Origin: Prorocentrum cordatum
Lineage: Eukaryota; Sar; Dinophyceae; Prorocentrales; Prorocentraceae
DNA length: 64,000 nt
Assembly (NCBI GenBank): GCA_963575745.1
Contig: CAUYUJ010020255.1
Coordinates: 15,001 to 79,000 of the forward strand
Direction: 5' to 3'
In this document: piece by piece, positions 9,990-20,469 of the stretch
Position numbering within the stretch: position 1 is the stretch's first letter
How the letters are laid out: every line of letters starts with the position of its first letter
Position numbers and translations under genes: made by a program
Notes under the pieces: generated by a model
Seen by the model: only the letters and a program-made list of their open reading frames with translations
What the model was told of the DNA's origin: nothing
The model's database searches: none

Positions 9990-10660
9990 AACCCCAAAAA
10001 AATTGAGCTCAAATGTCGTGTGGCCGCTATGAATACTTCAACCTATGCCTGGAAAGCGACACGTCTTTTGAAGCATTATGTGAGGTCGCAGAACAAATTA
10101 CGCAAAGACGAATTCCATGATGAATTGCGGGTTCCCTCCGGATTGCTTCTCCTACGGTTCTCAGCAAAGCTGACAACAAAATAGAGGGGATTATTGCTGC
10201 CGATGCGTTGCGCAGACTCGTCGCGAAAACGCTTTCACGACAATTCCAAAATATAATGCGCGGGGCTGCCGCCCGTCATAATTTTGGCATCTCCGACCGT
10301 AGTGGGACCGATGCAACAGTTCACATGCTCCAGAATCTCAAGGACGCTTTCCCGAACAAGGTGATATTGAGTGTGCATGGTGTGGGCGTTTTTTTTTTTT
10401 TTTTGTTTGTTCTTTTTTGTTTTCTCTCATGCCCTCATGCCAAACTCATTCTGCCTTGGATTGCGCACGGTATTGGAAAGAACCCAGAACCGACTTCTGC
10501 CTGGAGCATTCGTTGTAGCATACCTTCACAATATTTACATGGCGTGCGACCCACATGACACAGCGCTGATCTTACATACGATACAACATGTTCTCAATGA
10601 CACGTGCCGGCATAATAAGTCATTTGTGTATTTTTGTTGTGCCGTCGGCGGCACGCAGGG
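9990..10660 (+). pseudogene. Reverse transcriptase remnant of a non-LTR retroelement
   Basis: In sequence order and across three frames I read KADNKIEGIIAADALRRLVA, then FGISDRSGTDATVHML, LSVHGVGVF, ALMPNSFCLGLRTVLERTQN and AFVVAYLHNIYMACDP. These align with RT palm blocks of a retroelement type common in dinoflagellates, where LS(I/V)DG and YLDD carry the catalytic aspartates. Here the three aspartate positions read H, H and N. A 17-T run at about 10389-10406 follows the first palm block, and sequence between it and the next block is missing. Flanking stops and frame changes confirm it is dead. Confidence 0.65.
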
Positions 10661-10959
10661 AGAATCAATGCCACCAACTTTTTGTACAACACATAATTCA
10701 AATAAAGTTTTTTTTTCGTATACAGATCCTGCCCGGCTTTCTTACCACATCTCACGGGCTTTTGTTCGATGGGCAAGGCCGCCAAAGGTCTAAGAGAGCT
10801 TTGGGGAATTCCAAAAGGTAGGATTATCCCGGCAAAGCAACCTAACAGCGATGTGTAGGAGCATATCTGGAAGCACTCCCCTTGAGATTCAGATGAGAAT
10901 CCAGCTGTAGAATTCTGCTGTTCTCGCAGTCGTAGTCGCATTCGCGATGACAGTCGCAG

Positions 10960-12148
10960 TGGCCTGCATCAGCCTCAGCCGCCTGTCTCAGCATCAGCCT
11001 CAACCTCAGCCTCAGCCTCAGCCTGCCTCAGCCTCAGCCTGCTTCAGCCTCAGCCTCAGTCTGCCTGCAGCCTCGGCCTCAGCCTCACTTGCCTCAGCCT
11101 GAGCCTGCCTCAGCCTCAGCCTCAGCCTCAGCCTACCTCAGCATCAGCCTGCCTCAGCCTCAGCCTCAGCCTCAGCCTCAGCCTGAGCCTCAGCCTGCCT
11201 CAGCCTCAGCCTCAGTCTGCCTTCAGCCTCGGCCTCAGCCTCAGCCTGCCGCAGCCTCAGCCTGCATCAGCCTCAGCCTCAGCCTCAGCCTGCCTCAGCA
11301 TCAGCCTGCCTCAGCCTCAGCCTCAGCCTGCCTCAGCCTCAGCCTCAGCCTGCTTCAGCCTCAGCCTCAGTCTGCCTTCAGCCTCGGCCTCAGCCTCAGC
11401 CTGCCTCAGCCTCAGCCTGCATCAGCCTCAGCCTCAGCCTCAGCCTGCCTCAGCATCAGCCTGCCTCAGCCTCAGCCTCCTCTGCCTCAGCCTCAGCCTC
11501 AGCCTGCTTCAGCCTCAGCCTCAGTCTGCCTTCAGCCTCGGCCTCAGCCTCAGCCTGCCTCAGCCTCAGCCTGCATCAGCCTCAGCCTCAGCCTCAGCCT
11601 GCCTCAGCCTCAGCCTGCCTCAGCCTCAGCCTCAGCCTGCCTCAGCCTCAGCCTCAGCCTGCTTCAGCCTCAGCCTCAGTCTGCCTTCAGCCTCGGCCTC
11701 AGCCTCAGCCTGCCTCAGCCTCAGCCTGCATCAGCCTCAGCCTCAGCCTCAGCCTGCCTCAGCATCAGCCTGCCTCAGCCTCAGCCTCAGCCTGCCTCAG
11801 CCTCAGCCTCAGCCTGCTTCAGCCTCAGCCTCAGTCTGCCTTCAGCCTCGGCCTCAGCCTCAGCCTGCCTCAGCCTCAGCCTGCATCAGCCTCAGCCTCA
11901 GCCTCAGCCTGCCTCAGCCTCAGCCTGCCTCAGCCTCAGCCTCAGCCTGCCTGCCTCAGCCTCAGCCTAGTCTCTCAGCCTGCATGCATCAGCCTCAGCC
12001 TCAGCCTCAGCCTGCCTCAGCATCAGCCTGCCTCAGCCTCAGCCTCAGCCTGCCTCAGCCTCAGCCTCAAAAAGCGTCGGCCTCAGCCTCAGCCTGCCTC
12101 AGCCTCAGCCTGCCTCAGCCTGAGCCTCAGCCTGCCTCAGCATTCAAA
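10960..12148. repeat. (CAGCCT)n satellite
   Basis: About 1.2 kb of CAGCCT/CTCAGC hexamers with a higher-order variant block (CTGCCTTCAGCCTCGGCC) recurring roughly every 150-170 bp. It gives a 293-codon open frame rich in Gln, Pro, Ser and Ala, which I attribute to repeat composition. Confidence 0.9.
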
Positions 12149-12490
12149 ATGTGGCCCGGGAATGGAATTCTGGGAACTCGAAGAACACGAAGGGGCCTAT
12201 AGTTGGCTCCGGGCATTCAAAATCATGCCCAGGAATGGAGTTCTGGGAATTCGAAGACCACGAAGTGGCCTACATCTGGCTCCGGGTATTCAAAATCATG
12301 CCCAGGAATGGAGTTCTGGGAACTCGAAGACCACGAACGGGCTTACAGTTGGCTCCGGGCATTCAAAATGTGGCCCGGGAATGGAGTTCTGGGAACTCGA
12401 AGACCGCGAAGTGGCCTACAATTGGCTCCGGGCATTCAGAATGTGGCCCGGGAATGGAGTTCTGGGACCTCGAAGACCACGAAGTGTGTA
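12142..12490. repeat. Five tandem copies of a roughly 73-bp unit
   Basis: The unit begins ATTCAAAATGTGGCCCGGG and ends TTGGCTCCGGGC. Starts fall near 12142, 12209, 12289, 12359 and 12433. No coding function is apparent. Confidence 0.85.
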
Positions 12491-13050
12491 ACTGTTTGCT
12501 TAAAACGACTTCCGCGGATTCTCCCCGGCACCCGTCTGGCATCTGCCCAGACCCCCCTGAGGAGTCAAGATGCTTTCTTTTGAGACCATTAGAAAACGAT
12601 CAGTCTTCGCTGTTAGGTTAAAGGTTCCCAAGAAGTTCCCGAAGGGGTTCAAACACATCAGAATCTGATCCAAATGAAGTAGGCATCATTTCACGAGTTG
12701 AAGGGGACACGCCAAGCGCCAAGAAATTATTGTAATTGTATCCGGTTGGGGATACATTCGGCATATTGACCCCGGGCGGCTCCGTACCCTTACTGCGCTA
12801 TAGCATCTTCGCATTTTGGATGCGAATTCCTACACTGCGGGGCGAGCATGTTCATATTGAGCATTTGCCGGTTCGCGATTTTGCCGGATTTCGGCAATGA
12901 GTGGAAGAATTTTGATAAAGAGGGAAACAAAACAGCCGGGCTGAAATCGAAATTGTTGATCCGACAATGTTTGTTGGGATTAGCTTTCCTGCGGCCTGGT
13001 CAGGTTCATGTTGCAGAAGACGTAACACCAAATTCGTAATTATCAATGTA
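12491..13050. other. No gene seen
   Basis: Lower-GC sequence with only short frames. It may be the 3' continuation of the reverse transcriptase remnant that follows on the minus strand, but no motif is legible. Confidence 0.3.
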
Positions 13051-13053
13051 ATG

Positions 13054-13604
13054 CTATGCTGGCCTGTCTCCGCTTTGGCTACTCCACCTAAGAGTACTGC
13101 GTGTGACATGATCGCACCTACAACAATAAATCGACGTTTTTGTTTGCAACGTTCCTGGCACGCCGACATCACTAATGTCACGTCCATGATGATCAAGAAC
13201 TATGACATCGGGCAACTCTGATATTTCTAATATGTAACTGTCTGTTGGGCGCATGCTATTTCTTTTGCCGTATATGTTACGGATGCTTTTGAGCATAACT
13301 CGAGGTGCTCTGAATTTCTTTAGCAATGCAAGCAGAACGTCGTTCAACATTTTCTTCCAATCCAGTGCAAGAAATCAGACGCCTCCTTCCTTGACAGCGT
13401 AGGCCAGTTTGATGTGTTTGCAAATAGCGCGGGTAGCGTTTGAAGCGTCATTTTTTTGCGAAAGCCATGCTGTGTTGGTGGCAATCGCTCCTCTATACAA
13501 AACACATCCGGCCATAAAATCATAAAAATACAGAACAAACCGATCGGGCCGGTAATGATCGCAATTGTCGAAAGCGCCCTTATCCTTGTAAAATAAGGAA
13601 ACAC
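13054..13604 (-). pseudogene. Second reverse transcriptase remnant (fingers and palm A)
   Basis: Reading minus: ERLPPTQHGFRKKMTLQT corresponds to the QxGFRxxxST block. AVKEGGV, a stop, then FLALDWKKMLNDVLLALLK corresponds to the 'LALDWKKAFD' block with the first catalytic Asp kept. APRVMLKSIRNIYGKR follows. An in-frame stop and a frame change near 13370 make it a pseudogene. The QGxPLSP and YADD blocks were not found downstream. Confidence 0.6.
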
Positions 13605-13946
13605 TTGCTTATATTCAAAGTTCCGGCAACGTCTGCTCGTTCAAATATTTGTTACAGAACTTTGTGATCGAATTGAGCCCATAAAAAAAAAGGTAGACAT
13701 TGCGTTTCAACATTCCGCTGGTATGTCGTCAACTCGGCATGCTTTGCTGCACTTCAGCTGACTCTCGTGCAGTTTCTCTACGATTGGCAACGAGTCTCCA
13801 ATAGAGTTGCCGTTGCCCACAAATGTGCTGGACGTGTTTTTTCCACTGCGTAATATCGGCTCTTGGCTTTTCGCGCGCTGTACACCAAATTCCCTTTCGT
13901 GTATTTTAATCGCTCCTTTCGTCGCGTTTGGCCCGGGAATGCTTTC

Positions 13947-14779
13947 TCAGAACGTCCCAAATGACATTTGAGATGTGAAGTTCCGGAAAGTGTTCCGCAC
14001 GACCACGTCTTGCATGGCACTATTGTCTGGTCTTCTCGCCGCCATGGGTGCAATGATTAAGCAATGGTCCGTAATTAGAGCGGCCTCCCGGCGGCTTCTT
14101 ACCGAGCTAATGTGTGATCGCATGCGCGAGCAATGCCGCCTGCTTGCAGGCTGTTGGCGTCGCGGTCGCGGCTGCCATCGCATAGGCGAAACCCAAAGCG
14201 ATGCCGTCCCCACTTGGTCCCATGTGGCATCGCCGCTGCGCCAGCTTCCTGTTCCAGTAGCAGCCGCCATCAGTTGTAAGAGAGGGTCCCTGCCAATTCT
14301 GCGTGCGTGACCCTGCCTTTTTGAGGGCCCGTTTGGGGTCGTGGCAGCACCGTCCGACGGCGAAACATCGGCATGTAGAATGGAGATCAACGTGGTGTCG
14401 ATCGCCCACCATCTTGCCGTCGGTTGGCTCGACATGAGAACTGCATCACGAAATATGACATTTTCCCTCACTCGGGCCCCCGCTTCCCGCAAGATGCGCT
14501 CCCAAATGCGCTCGAATGGACTGGTCTGAATTTGAGCCGACCGCTCTTCGGGGCACGACGCGGCATGGTCTCTGTAATTGTCCATAATGTGCCGGCACGC
14601 TTTCCCACATCGTCCGCTCGAGAAGGGGATTGGCCACAGTAGGCGTCTCCGCATGGCAATCTCAAACTGTAGCGGTCGCAAAGTGAAGACGTGGTCCGAA
14701 AGGAAGGCTCTGAACCATGTGCTTGCCAGCCCACCAGTCTGCGACACAGCAGCATTGCACGGCGAGCCGCGTCACGCAT
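13947..14779 (-). pseudogene. C-terminal domain of a non-LTR retroelement protein
   Basis: The frame contains AMRRRLLWPIPF, CRHIMDNYRDHAASCPEE and ERILREAGARVRENV. This Cys...D..G/RDHxxxC...REAGxxV pattern is the terminal region I associate with dinoflagellate non-LTR elements that also carry the RT type seen at 10 kb. It lies 5' of the RT remnant at 13.05-13.6 kb, opposite to the order in an intact element, so the two are separate or rearranged copies. Confidence 0.55.
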
Positions 14780-14877
14780 AGGATTGTACCACGTGTTCCA
14801 GAAAGACGATTCAGAGTAAGAACAACCGTCGCACTGCCAATCTGTTTCGAAATCTGCTGCATCAAAGACGTTATCGC

Positions 14878-15045
14878 TAGTCGGTGGTGGTGGTGGTGGT
14901 TCGATGCCCTCTATTGCCGTCGTGGGTTGTTGTACTATCTGTAGATGTCAAGCCTCTTGTCGGTGGTGGTGGTGGTGGTGGTGGTGGTGGTGTCTGTTGG
15001 CCAACTAGTCGGTGGTGGTGGTGGTGGTGGTGGTTCGATGCCTCT
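14878..15045. repeat. (GGT)n runs plus a duplicated channel-exon edge
   Basis: Three GGT runs. The sequence around GGTTCGATGCC(T)CTATTGCCGT occurs both at about 14898-14924 and 15033-15055. The second copy is the 3' edge of the channel exon, so the exon boundary has been tandemly copied with its microsatellite. Confidence 0.75.
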
Positions 15046-15889
15046 ATTGCCGTTGTGAGCTCCTTGAAATGCTCCGTTACCTGGAACAACTTCAACATTC
15101 GCACGATCCTGAGAATACGGGATAAGCGCAATAAGGACGTATTTATCATGGCCACATCGACAAAACTCAGGACCCTCTGGAGAATATCGGCGCCGAGGAG
15201 CGAACAGTCGAACACGTTCCACCTGAAGTCCTTGATCTTCGGCCTGGGATAGTCGGGCCACTCCGACAGCGAGCGGATGCAAACTTCGAGGAGAAACACA
15301 ACGAAGAACGTCCAGCTGGCCAACTGGAAGAGGAGCGGGGCCGTGCCATCGCCGTTCTGGAGCTCCCACTCCGCCTACCACTTACAACGGAGTTCGCAAT
15401 GATGGCGAAGCTGATGAGCGGCATGAGCCAGACTCTGGTCTGAAGCCTTCTCGCGAGGCCGCGCAGCCGCGAGACATGGAGCGGTGACCCAAGGGGCGTG
15501 TCCAGATGCCGCGCGGTGCTCTGCGTCCCCAGCCCGTCGTTGACAGCACAGATGGCCGGCGACCAGGATCCATTGCCAGAATTGCTGGCCGGATGATTCC
15601 GAACGGCAATGCCGAGAATTGGCGTTCCGCGAGATCCTGCTCTCAAGTGCTGGAAGCTGCTGACCCACGGCGGCTCGTGCCATGTCGGCCTCGGAATTGC
15701 TGGAGGTTGCTGACCCGCGGCGGGAGCCTCGGGAAGCTCTCCTCAACACCTCGTCTATCAGCGATCTCATCAGTGCATCCGTCTCCGCCTGCCCCCGCAG
15801 CAGCCTGTCAACCTTCTCGGTCAGCGCGCTCACCTCGTCGGCCATCTGCTGCTGCACCCTCGCGCCAGAGGCGTCGATGGAGCAGGAAG
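15045..15889 (-). CDS. Voltage-gated cation channel, partial (coiled coil and S1-S4)
   Basis: Three coding blocks on the minus strand. First, about 15889-15650, after a pyrimidine-rich AG: a helical, probably coiled-coil stretch MADEVSALTEKVDRLLRG. Second, ending at 15386: RVWLMPLISFAIIANSV, a likely S1. Third, 15323 to about 15045: S2 (ASWTFFVVFLLEVCIRSL), S3 (WNVFDCSLLGADILQRVLSF) and S4 (LRLSRILRIVRMLKLF) with Arg/Lys every third residue, then FKELTTAIEA of the S4-S5 linker. Blocks two and three join in phase 0 over a 62-nt GT-AG intron. The junction of blocks one and two is unresolved (different frames). The pore (S5-P-S6) was not found, so the gene may continue past the repeats or be truncated. 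The family is the Cav/Nav-like ion transport superfamily; the ion is unknown. Confidence 0.7.
15324..15385 (-). other. 62-nt GT-AG intron in the channel gene
   Basis: The donor is GTT|GTAAGT and the acceptor is CTCCTCTTCCAG|TTGGCC. Splicing gives ...ANSV-LASWTFF... in frame, joining S1 to S2. It is the most conventional intron in the window. Confidence 0.8.
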
Positions 15890-16094
15890 CTGGCGCCACG
15901 GAAGCAGGAGGGGGAAGAGGAAGAGGAGGTGGGGATTCAAGCCAGTCAGTGGGGCTCCTCAGTGGACCGCGCCCCCTAGTGAGGTAGCCAAATTTCGAGC
16001 CAGAAGTCACTCGAGCCGAAGCTCCCACCTCCTGCCAAAACGGCCACGGAAGGGGGCCACGCACGATCGTGGGGCCTGGGATGGCCCGACCCAT

Positions 16095-17130
16095 TCAATG
16101 TGGCGGCCCTTCCCCTGGGGACCAGGCAATCTCACCCAGGGTAGGGCGATGACATCTATGCATACCCACTGCTCAATGGCCAGGCGCATCCTGAACCCAG
16201 CAGCAGTGTATACGCCACGCCCCTCTGGCTTGACCAGGAGGGCGTTTGCGCAGCTCCTGGGCCCAGGAAGGGCCTGGCCAGGGTGCACTGGATGTGTATA
16301 GATTTCGTCGCCCGACTGGGGACCGGCCAATCTCAGGAAAACGTGAGACTCGGGTTCGGGGGAGACGGGTTGGCCTGACGGGGCCATCAGTGAAAATGAC
16401 GAGACCCAATCTGAAATTGGCCGCAAGCTCCCTCTGGGGACCGGCCAACCTCACCCAGGGCGGCGATATTCTGCCGACGGCCAAGACCGAGAACGGCGGC
16501 AGCCCGGCGGCTCGACTCCGCTTCTCGAGCTGCGGGGAGCATCCCGGGGGGGCGGGGGCGCCGGTTGGGAGAGGGCAGAAACAGACCCCTTCGCGTTGTG
16601 AAAAAGCTGCGACGGGAAAATGTTCGCGATTTTTTGCCTCCAGGGGCCTGTCCTTGGCCTCGGGACCGTAACGAAAACGACTCAGCATGGTCAACGAACC
16701 GTCCATTATGGCATTCCGCATGGCGCAACATAGCCCACATTGCGCCGCGCTTTCTGACAACGTGGGAGCAAGTCAGGTACCAGACGGCGAAGCAATCGAC
16801 GCACCAAAAACGCGCCATCTGCGAGCCGCGCCAAACGTGCGCTGAAGATGCAAGCGCCAGTACAGTGTAGACGTCAGTTTACGCCCCGTGGGCGCAGCGG
16901 GACTCCTGAGGCCAACTTTCTGGCCGCGTCGCCACATTCGACAAAGCGCCAAGTGGCCGACTTGCAGAGTGAAGTGAAATAGAGGATGAGGAGGAGAAGG
17001 AGGCAGGAGGATGACAGGACAGGACAGGACATCCGCATAAACGGGGTCAGCGTCCACGCGCCTACCAATGAGCTGTAGGTTACGACTGGCAAAATCCCCC
17101 ACGAGTTGACCATGCCGCAAACCGAGACTT
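16095..17130. other. Non-coding, with degenerate repeat words
   Basis: GGGGACC(A/G)G(C/G)CAATCTCA and CACCCAGGG-type blocks recur near 16115, 16318 and 16437, suggesting an old 120-200-bp repeat. No credible gene on either strand. Confidence 0.35.
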
Positions 17131-17149
17131 CTCACGAGGCCGGCCGCTT

Positions 17150-17330
17150 TTCCAGGGCCTCCCCCTCAAGAGCAACGTTGTCATTGAGTCGAAGGGAAGC
17201 TCCTTCCCTGTGATCCATTCCCTGCCAAAAGAGGGTTCCCGGGGGGTTCCCCGGGGAGTCCCGGGGAGGTCCAGGGAGGGGTCCCGCGTCAGATACGACT
17301 CCCCCCCTGGGGGTCCTGGGGCCCACACAA
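17150..17330. repeat. GTCGAAGGGAAG foldback and GGGGTCCCGGGG block
   Basis: GAGTCGAAGGGAAGCTCCTT followed by a CCCGGGGGG-rich stretch. The same combination occurs near 46805-46930 and 62925-63080, marking a dispersed repeat. Confidence 0.55.
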
Positions 17331-17938
17331 AGCCTCAGACGGGCCAAGAGCCGAGGAGGCATTCTACCACGCCCTCTCCTCCCTCCCCCCCTCCTCCCTC
17401 CATCCTCATCTTTCCTCTTTCCTCCGTCCCCCTCGAGAACCGAACAGGCCTCCTGGACGCTCGGCCACGGGACACCCCAAGACCCAGAATTCCGAGGTCC
17501 CCGGGACCCTCCAGGACCCAGCTCCGAGGACCTCCTCCCAGGACCCAGCATCAGGAACCAGCCCTCCAAAAAGTCCAGGACTCCCAGGCCCCAGGCCCTG
17601 CTCGCCTCGTTCTGCTCCTATTCATTTCCCCCCTCTCCTCCTCCTCATCTTCCGCCTCATGTTCCCCTCCTCCTCCTCCTCCTCCAAGGCCTTCGCAATA
17701 CTCTTCGTCTGGACGCCTGGCAGGCCCAACCATCCGTCGAAGCATGCACCGCTGCGTGCTTCTCACTTTGCGTGTCTGCCTGACTGTAAGGTTCCATGTT
17801 TCACCACACCAGAAAACTGCCTTGGACACGGTCGCGTCAACAAGTCGCAATACGTTTGATTCAACAGTGTCTTTTCATAAAAGGTCTCTGAAAGGCTGGA
17901 AAACGTTGCCCATCCAGACCGTCATCCCACAAGAGGTG

Positions 17939-18134
17939 CGGGACGGGAAAATTACCACAACCACTGCTTCTTGTTTGCGCCGCCTTCCAGCCGGCCGAAA
18001 AAGAAGCAGTGGTTGTGGTCATTTCCCTGGTGCCAAGCGTAACGAAAATGACCACAACCGCTGCTTCGTTTCTGCTGGCTGGAAGGCGGCAACAAAAGAA
18101 AAGCAGTGGCAGTGGTCGTTTTCACGTCCCGTAA
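17939..18134. mobile_element. Nested foldback element, about 195 bp
   Basis: Two hairpins lie side by side (17944-18027 and 18038-18133), each with arms around CCACAACCACTGCTTC/GAAGCAGTGGTTGTGG. The outer arms (ACGGGAAAATTACCAC... and ...GTGGTCGTTTTCACGTCCCGT) also pair with each other over about 55 bp, including CCGCCTTCCAGCC. It looks like a MITE with doubled arms. Confidence 0.7.
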
Positions 18135-18630
18135 CAGGGGGGCCGAGAAACACGGGACCATCCGAGCCCTCCTCCGCTTCCCAGGATCAGTCCGCAACGA
18201 CTCGACAACTCGGATGGAATCGGCACGTGCACCGGACAGGCCCGCATCGGCCAGGCATCGCAGTCGCATCGGGTCGGCTGCGCCAGGATGCGCAGCAACG
18301 CCATGCAAACATCGGGCCGAATCAGATCCTCGGAATACCAGAACCGAATCGGATCGGGCGGGCCGGAGTCATCATCGCATCGGATCGATCGGATGGAAAC
18401 GGGCCCTGGCTCCCCCCTTCCCTCCCCTCCCTGCTCCAGTCAGTTGTAACGCGGACGCCTCTACGCGGGGAGGGAACGCTCGCTCCCTGGTACACGCCTT
18501 GAGGCAGTGCCTCGGGGCACCCCAGAGCGTACCCTTGAGGCGCTGCAGCGTTGGCAGCAGCATCACAACACACAACTGCTCCGAACTCCGCACAAACTAG
18601 CGCGGCGTATATTAAGTACTCCGTGGGGGC

Positions 18631-18760
18631 AATGACGTGAGGCGGAGGCGGAGGAGGCGGAGGAGGAGGCGGAGGAGGCGGAGGAGGAGGAGGAGGAGGA
18701 GGAGGAGGAGGAGGAGGAGGAGGAGGAGGAGGAGGAGGAGGAGGAGGAGGAGGAGGAGGA
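18631..18760. repeat. (GGA)n/(GGC)n microsatellite
   Basis: Over 100 bp of GGA with GGC interruptions at the left. It encodes poly-Arg, poly-Ser or poly-Pro frames that are not genes. Confidence 0.95.
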
Positions 18761-18952
18761 TAGTGGGGGCAACAAAAAGTATGACCGGCCGCCCGAATGA
18801 TGCGACACTCGCGCGCGATCCGCAGCGCACGCGTGGCACCTGCCTCTCGTTGGCTCAGAGATGGGGTCCTGAGGGGTGGGGTCCCAAGGGCAGAAAGGGG
18901 TCCAAGGGTGGACTTACACTCTCCAATCAAACAGAGCTAGGATCGGGATAAA

Positions 18953-19007
18953 TCGCTCCAGAGCGTTCCGGAGCGCTCTCAGAGCGTTCCGGAACGCTCT
19001 GGAGCGG
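18953..19007. repeat. Near-perfect palindrome
   Basis: CGCTCCAGAGCGTTCCGG and CCGGAACGCTCTGGAGCG form arms of about 25 bp around CGCTCTCAGAGCG, so the whole 50-bp block can fold into one stem. Confidence 0.8.
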
Positions 19008-19354
19008 CCGCGGCGCCCAATACATCCTCCAAACCCGCCGATTCTCAGAGATTTCGAGTTGTCCCGATCCGATTTTGTCCCGATCTTCGTGCTGTTTTAT
19101 CCAAGGCACCTCGTCCTCAGGACGCCATCCCTCGGGATCCCATCTTCGAGCCCCCGAGCCTCGGCCTCTCCTGGCGCCGCTCGCGGTGCAGGCGTGCGGA
19201 GGACGCCCGCCGCACGGCCAACCGCGGCCTCAGGCTGCGGCCTCCGGCTCGCATGCCGGGGGGACTTCGGGCACAGCGACGTGCCAGACGACGTACAGTG
19301 AACACGTGCAGTGAGGGCGGGTGGTAAGGACGGGGCTGAACCTACACGGTGTTT

Positions 19355-19455
19355 TTCGTTCTCGTTTTGCTTTCGTTCTCCCTCGCTTCTTGTCTCGAAT
19401 CCGCCTGTACCGCAAAACGAAGTCGAAACGAGAACGGCCCACGAAATCGCCCAAA
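19355..19455. repeat. Hairpin repeat, family K, copy 1
   Basis: CGTTCTCGTTTTGCTTTCGT...ACGAAGTCGAAACGAGAACG with a loop between. Related copies lie at about 22110-22210 and 46620-46712, each ending in (C)GG(C/T)CCAC(G/A). Confidence 0.65.
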
Positions 19456-19688
19456 CAACGTTTAGGTCCAGCCCTGGGCAAGGACGCAAGACCCCTGGAG
19501 GCCGAAGCCTGGGCTTCTTGGGCGGCGGGCGACCGGTGAAAACGGGAAAGGACGGGCCGCAGAGGCAAGGACTCGAGGGCACCCCAGAGGAGGGCGCGCG
19601 CCCTCACTGGGCGCGATGGCCGCACGTCCGCACAGAGGAGCACGCGCCAACTGTGCACCCGCACGCTGCCCCTGGCTTGGGCGCTGCG

Positions 19689-19841
19689 TAATGGGGGGGT
19701 CATAAATGGGGGGGGGCGGCGAGGGTGGTCCGAAAAGGTACCCAAGCGGTACCTAAACGAGCCCCCTGGGGCTCTGGAGGGGCCCGAAAGGGGCACGAAA
19801 GGGGACCTTTTCTGACCCCCCCATTTGTGACCCCCCCATTA
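19689..19841. mobile_element. Foldback element with 25-bp inverted ends
   Basis: The ends are TAATGGGGGGGTCATAAATG and CATTTGTGACCCCCCCATTA. The 150-bp interior is GC-rich with a GGTACC pair. It resembles a MITE with a TA target. Confidence 0.65.
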
Positions 19842-19989
19842 AGCCACGCCCAACTGGCCAGGCCCCTCCCAGGCCCGGGAGCGGTGCCTCCGCCCTGCTG
19901 GCCACGCCGCTCCCGGGCCCGGGGTCGGCCGGTGCAGGCGGATCGACGGCGCAGAGGAGGCGGCACTCCAGGAGGCTCAACCTCCTTCT

Positions 19990-20175
19990 CCATCATCTCC
20001 TCCTCCTCTCCTCCTCCTCACTCCTCCTGCTCCTCCTCCTCCTCCTCCTCCTCCTCCTCCTCCCCTCCGCCTCCTCCTCCTCCTCCTCCTCTTCTCCTCT
20101 TCTCCTCCATTTCTCCTCCTCCTCCTCCTCCTCCTGCTCCTCCTCTTCTCCTCCTCCTCCTTCTCCTCCTCCTCC
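19990..20175. repeat. (CTC)n microsatellite
   Basis: About 185 bp of CTC/TCC with CTT and CTG interruptions. Confidence 0.95.
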
Positions 20176-20469
20176 TAAGTCAGCCTCCGCCAGGTGAGCC
20201 CGGTCACTACAGAAGCCCAGGCATGAGCGGAGCGGGCGCGCCAGGCAGCAAACACAGCCAAGGCCAATGGTGTTCAGTCCCAGGCATCGGCGCGCCACAC
20301 AAGGCGCGTGGCCCCGCACCGCGGGTGCATGTTTTTGTGTTACACTTCAGCCGCTGATGGTGGAATGCTGCCACGCCTGGGCTGAGGGCGCTTCTCCCAC
20401 CCGCGTGATAGGGTCAGAGCACGCACTCCTTTACAGAGCACCGCAGGGATGTGGGTACTGGGCTGCGCA

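Noticed and set aside
11089-11970. 293-codon Gln/Pro/Ala/Ser-rich frame
   Set aside because: Pure (CAGCCT)n satellite. Any frame of this repeat is open.
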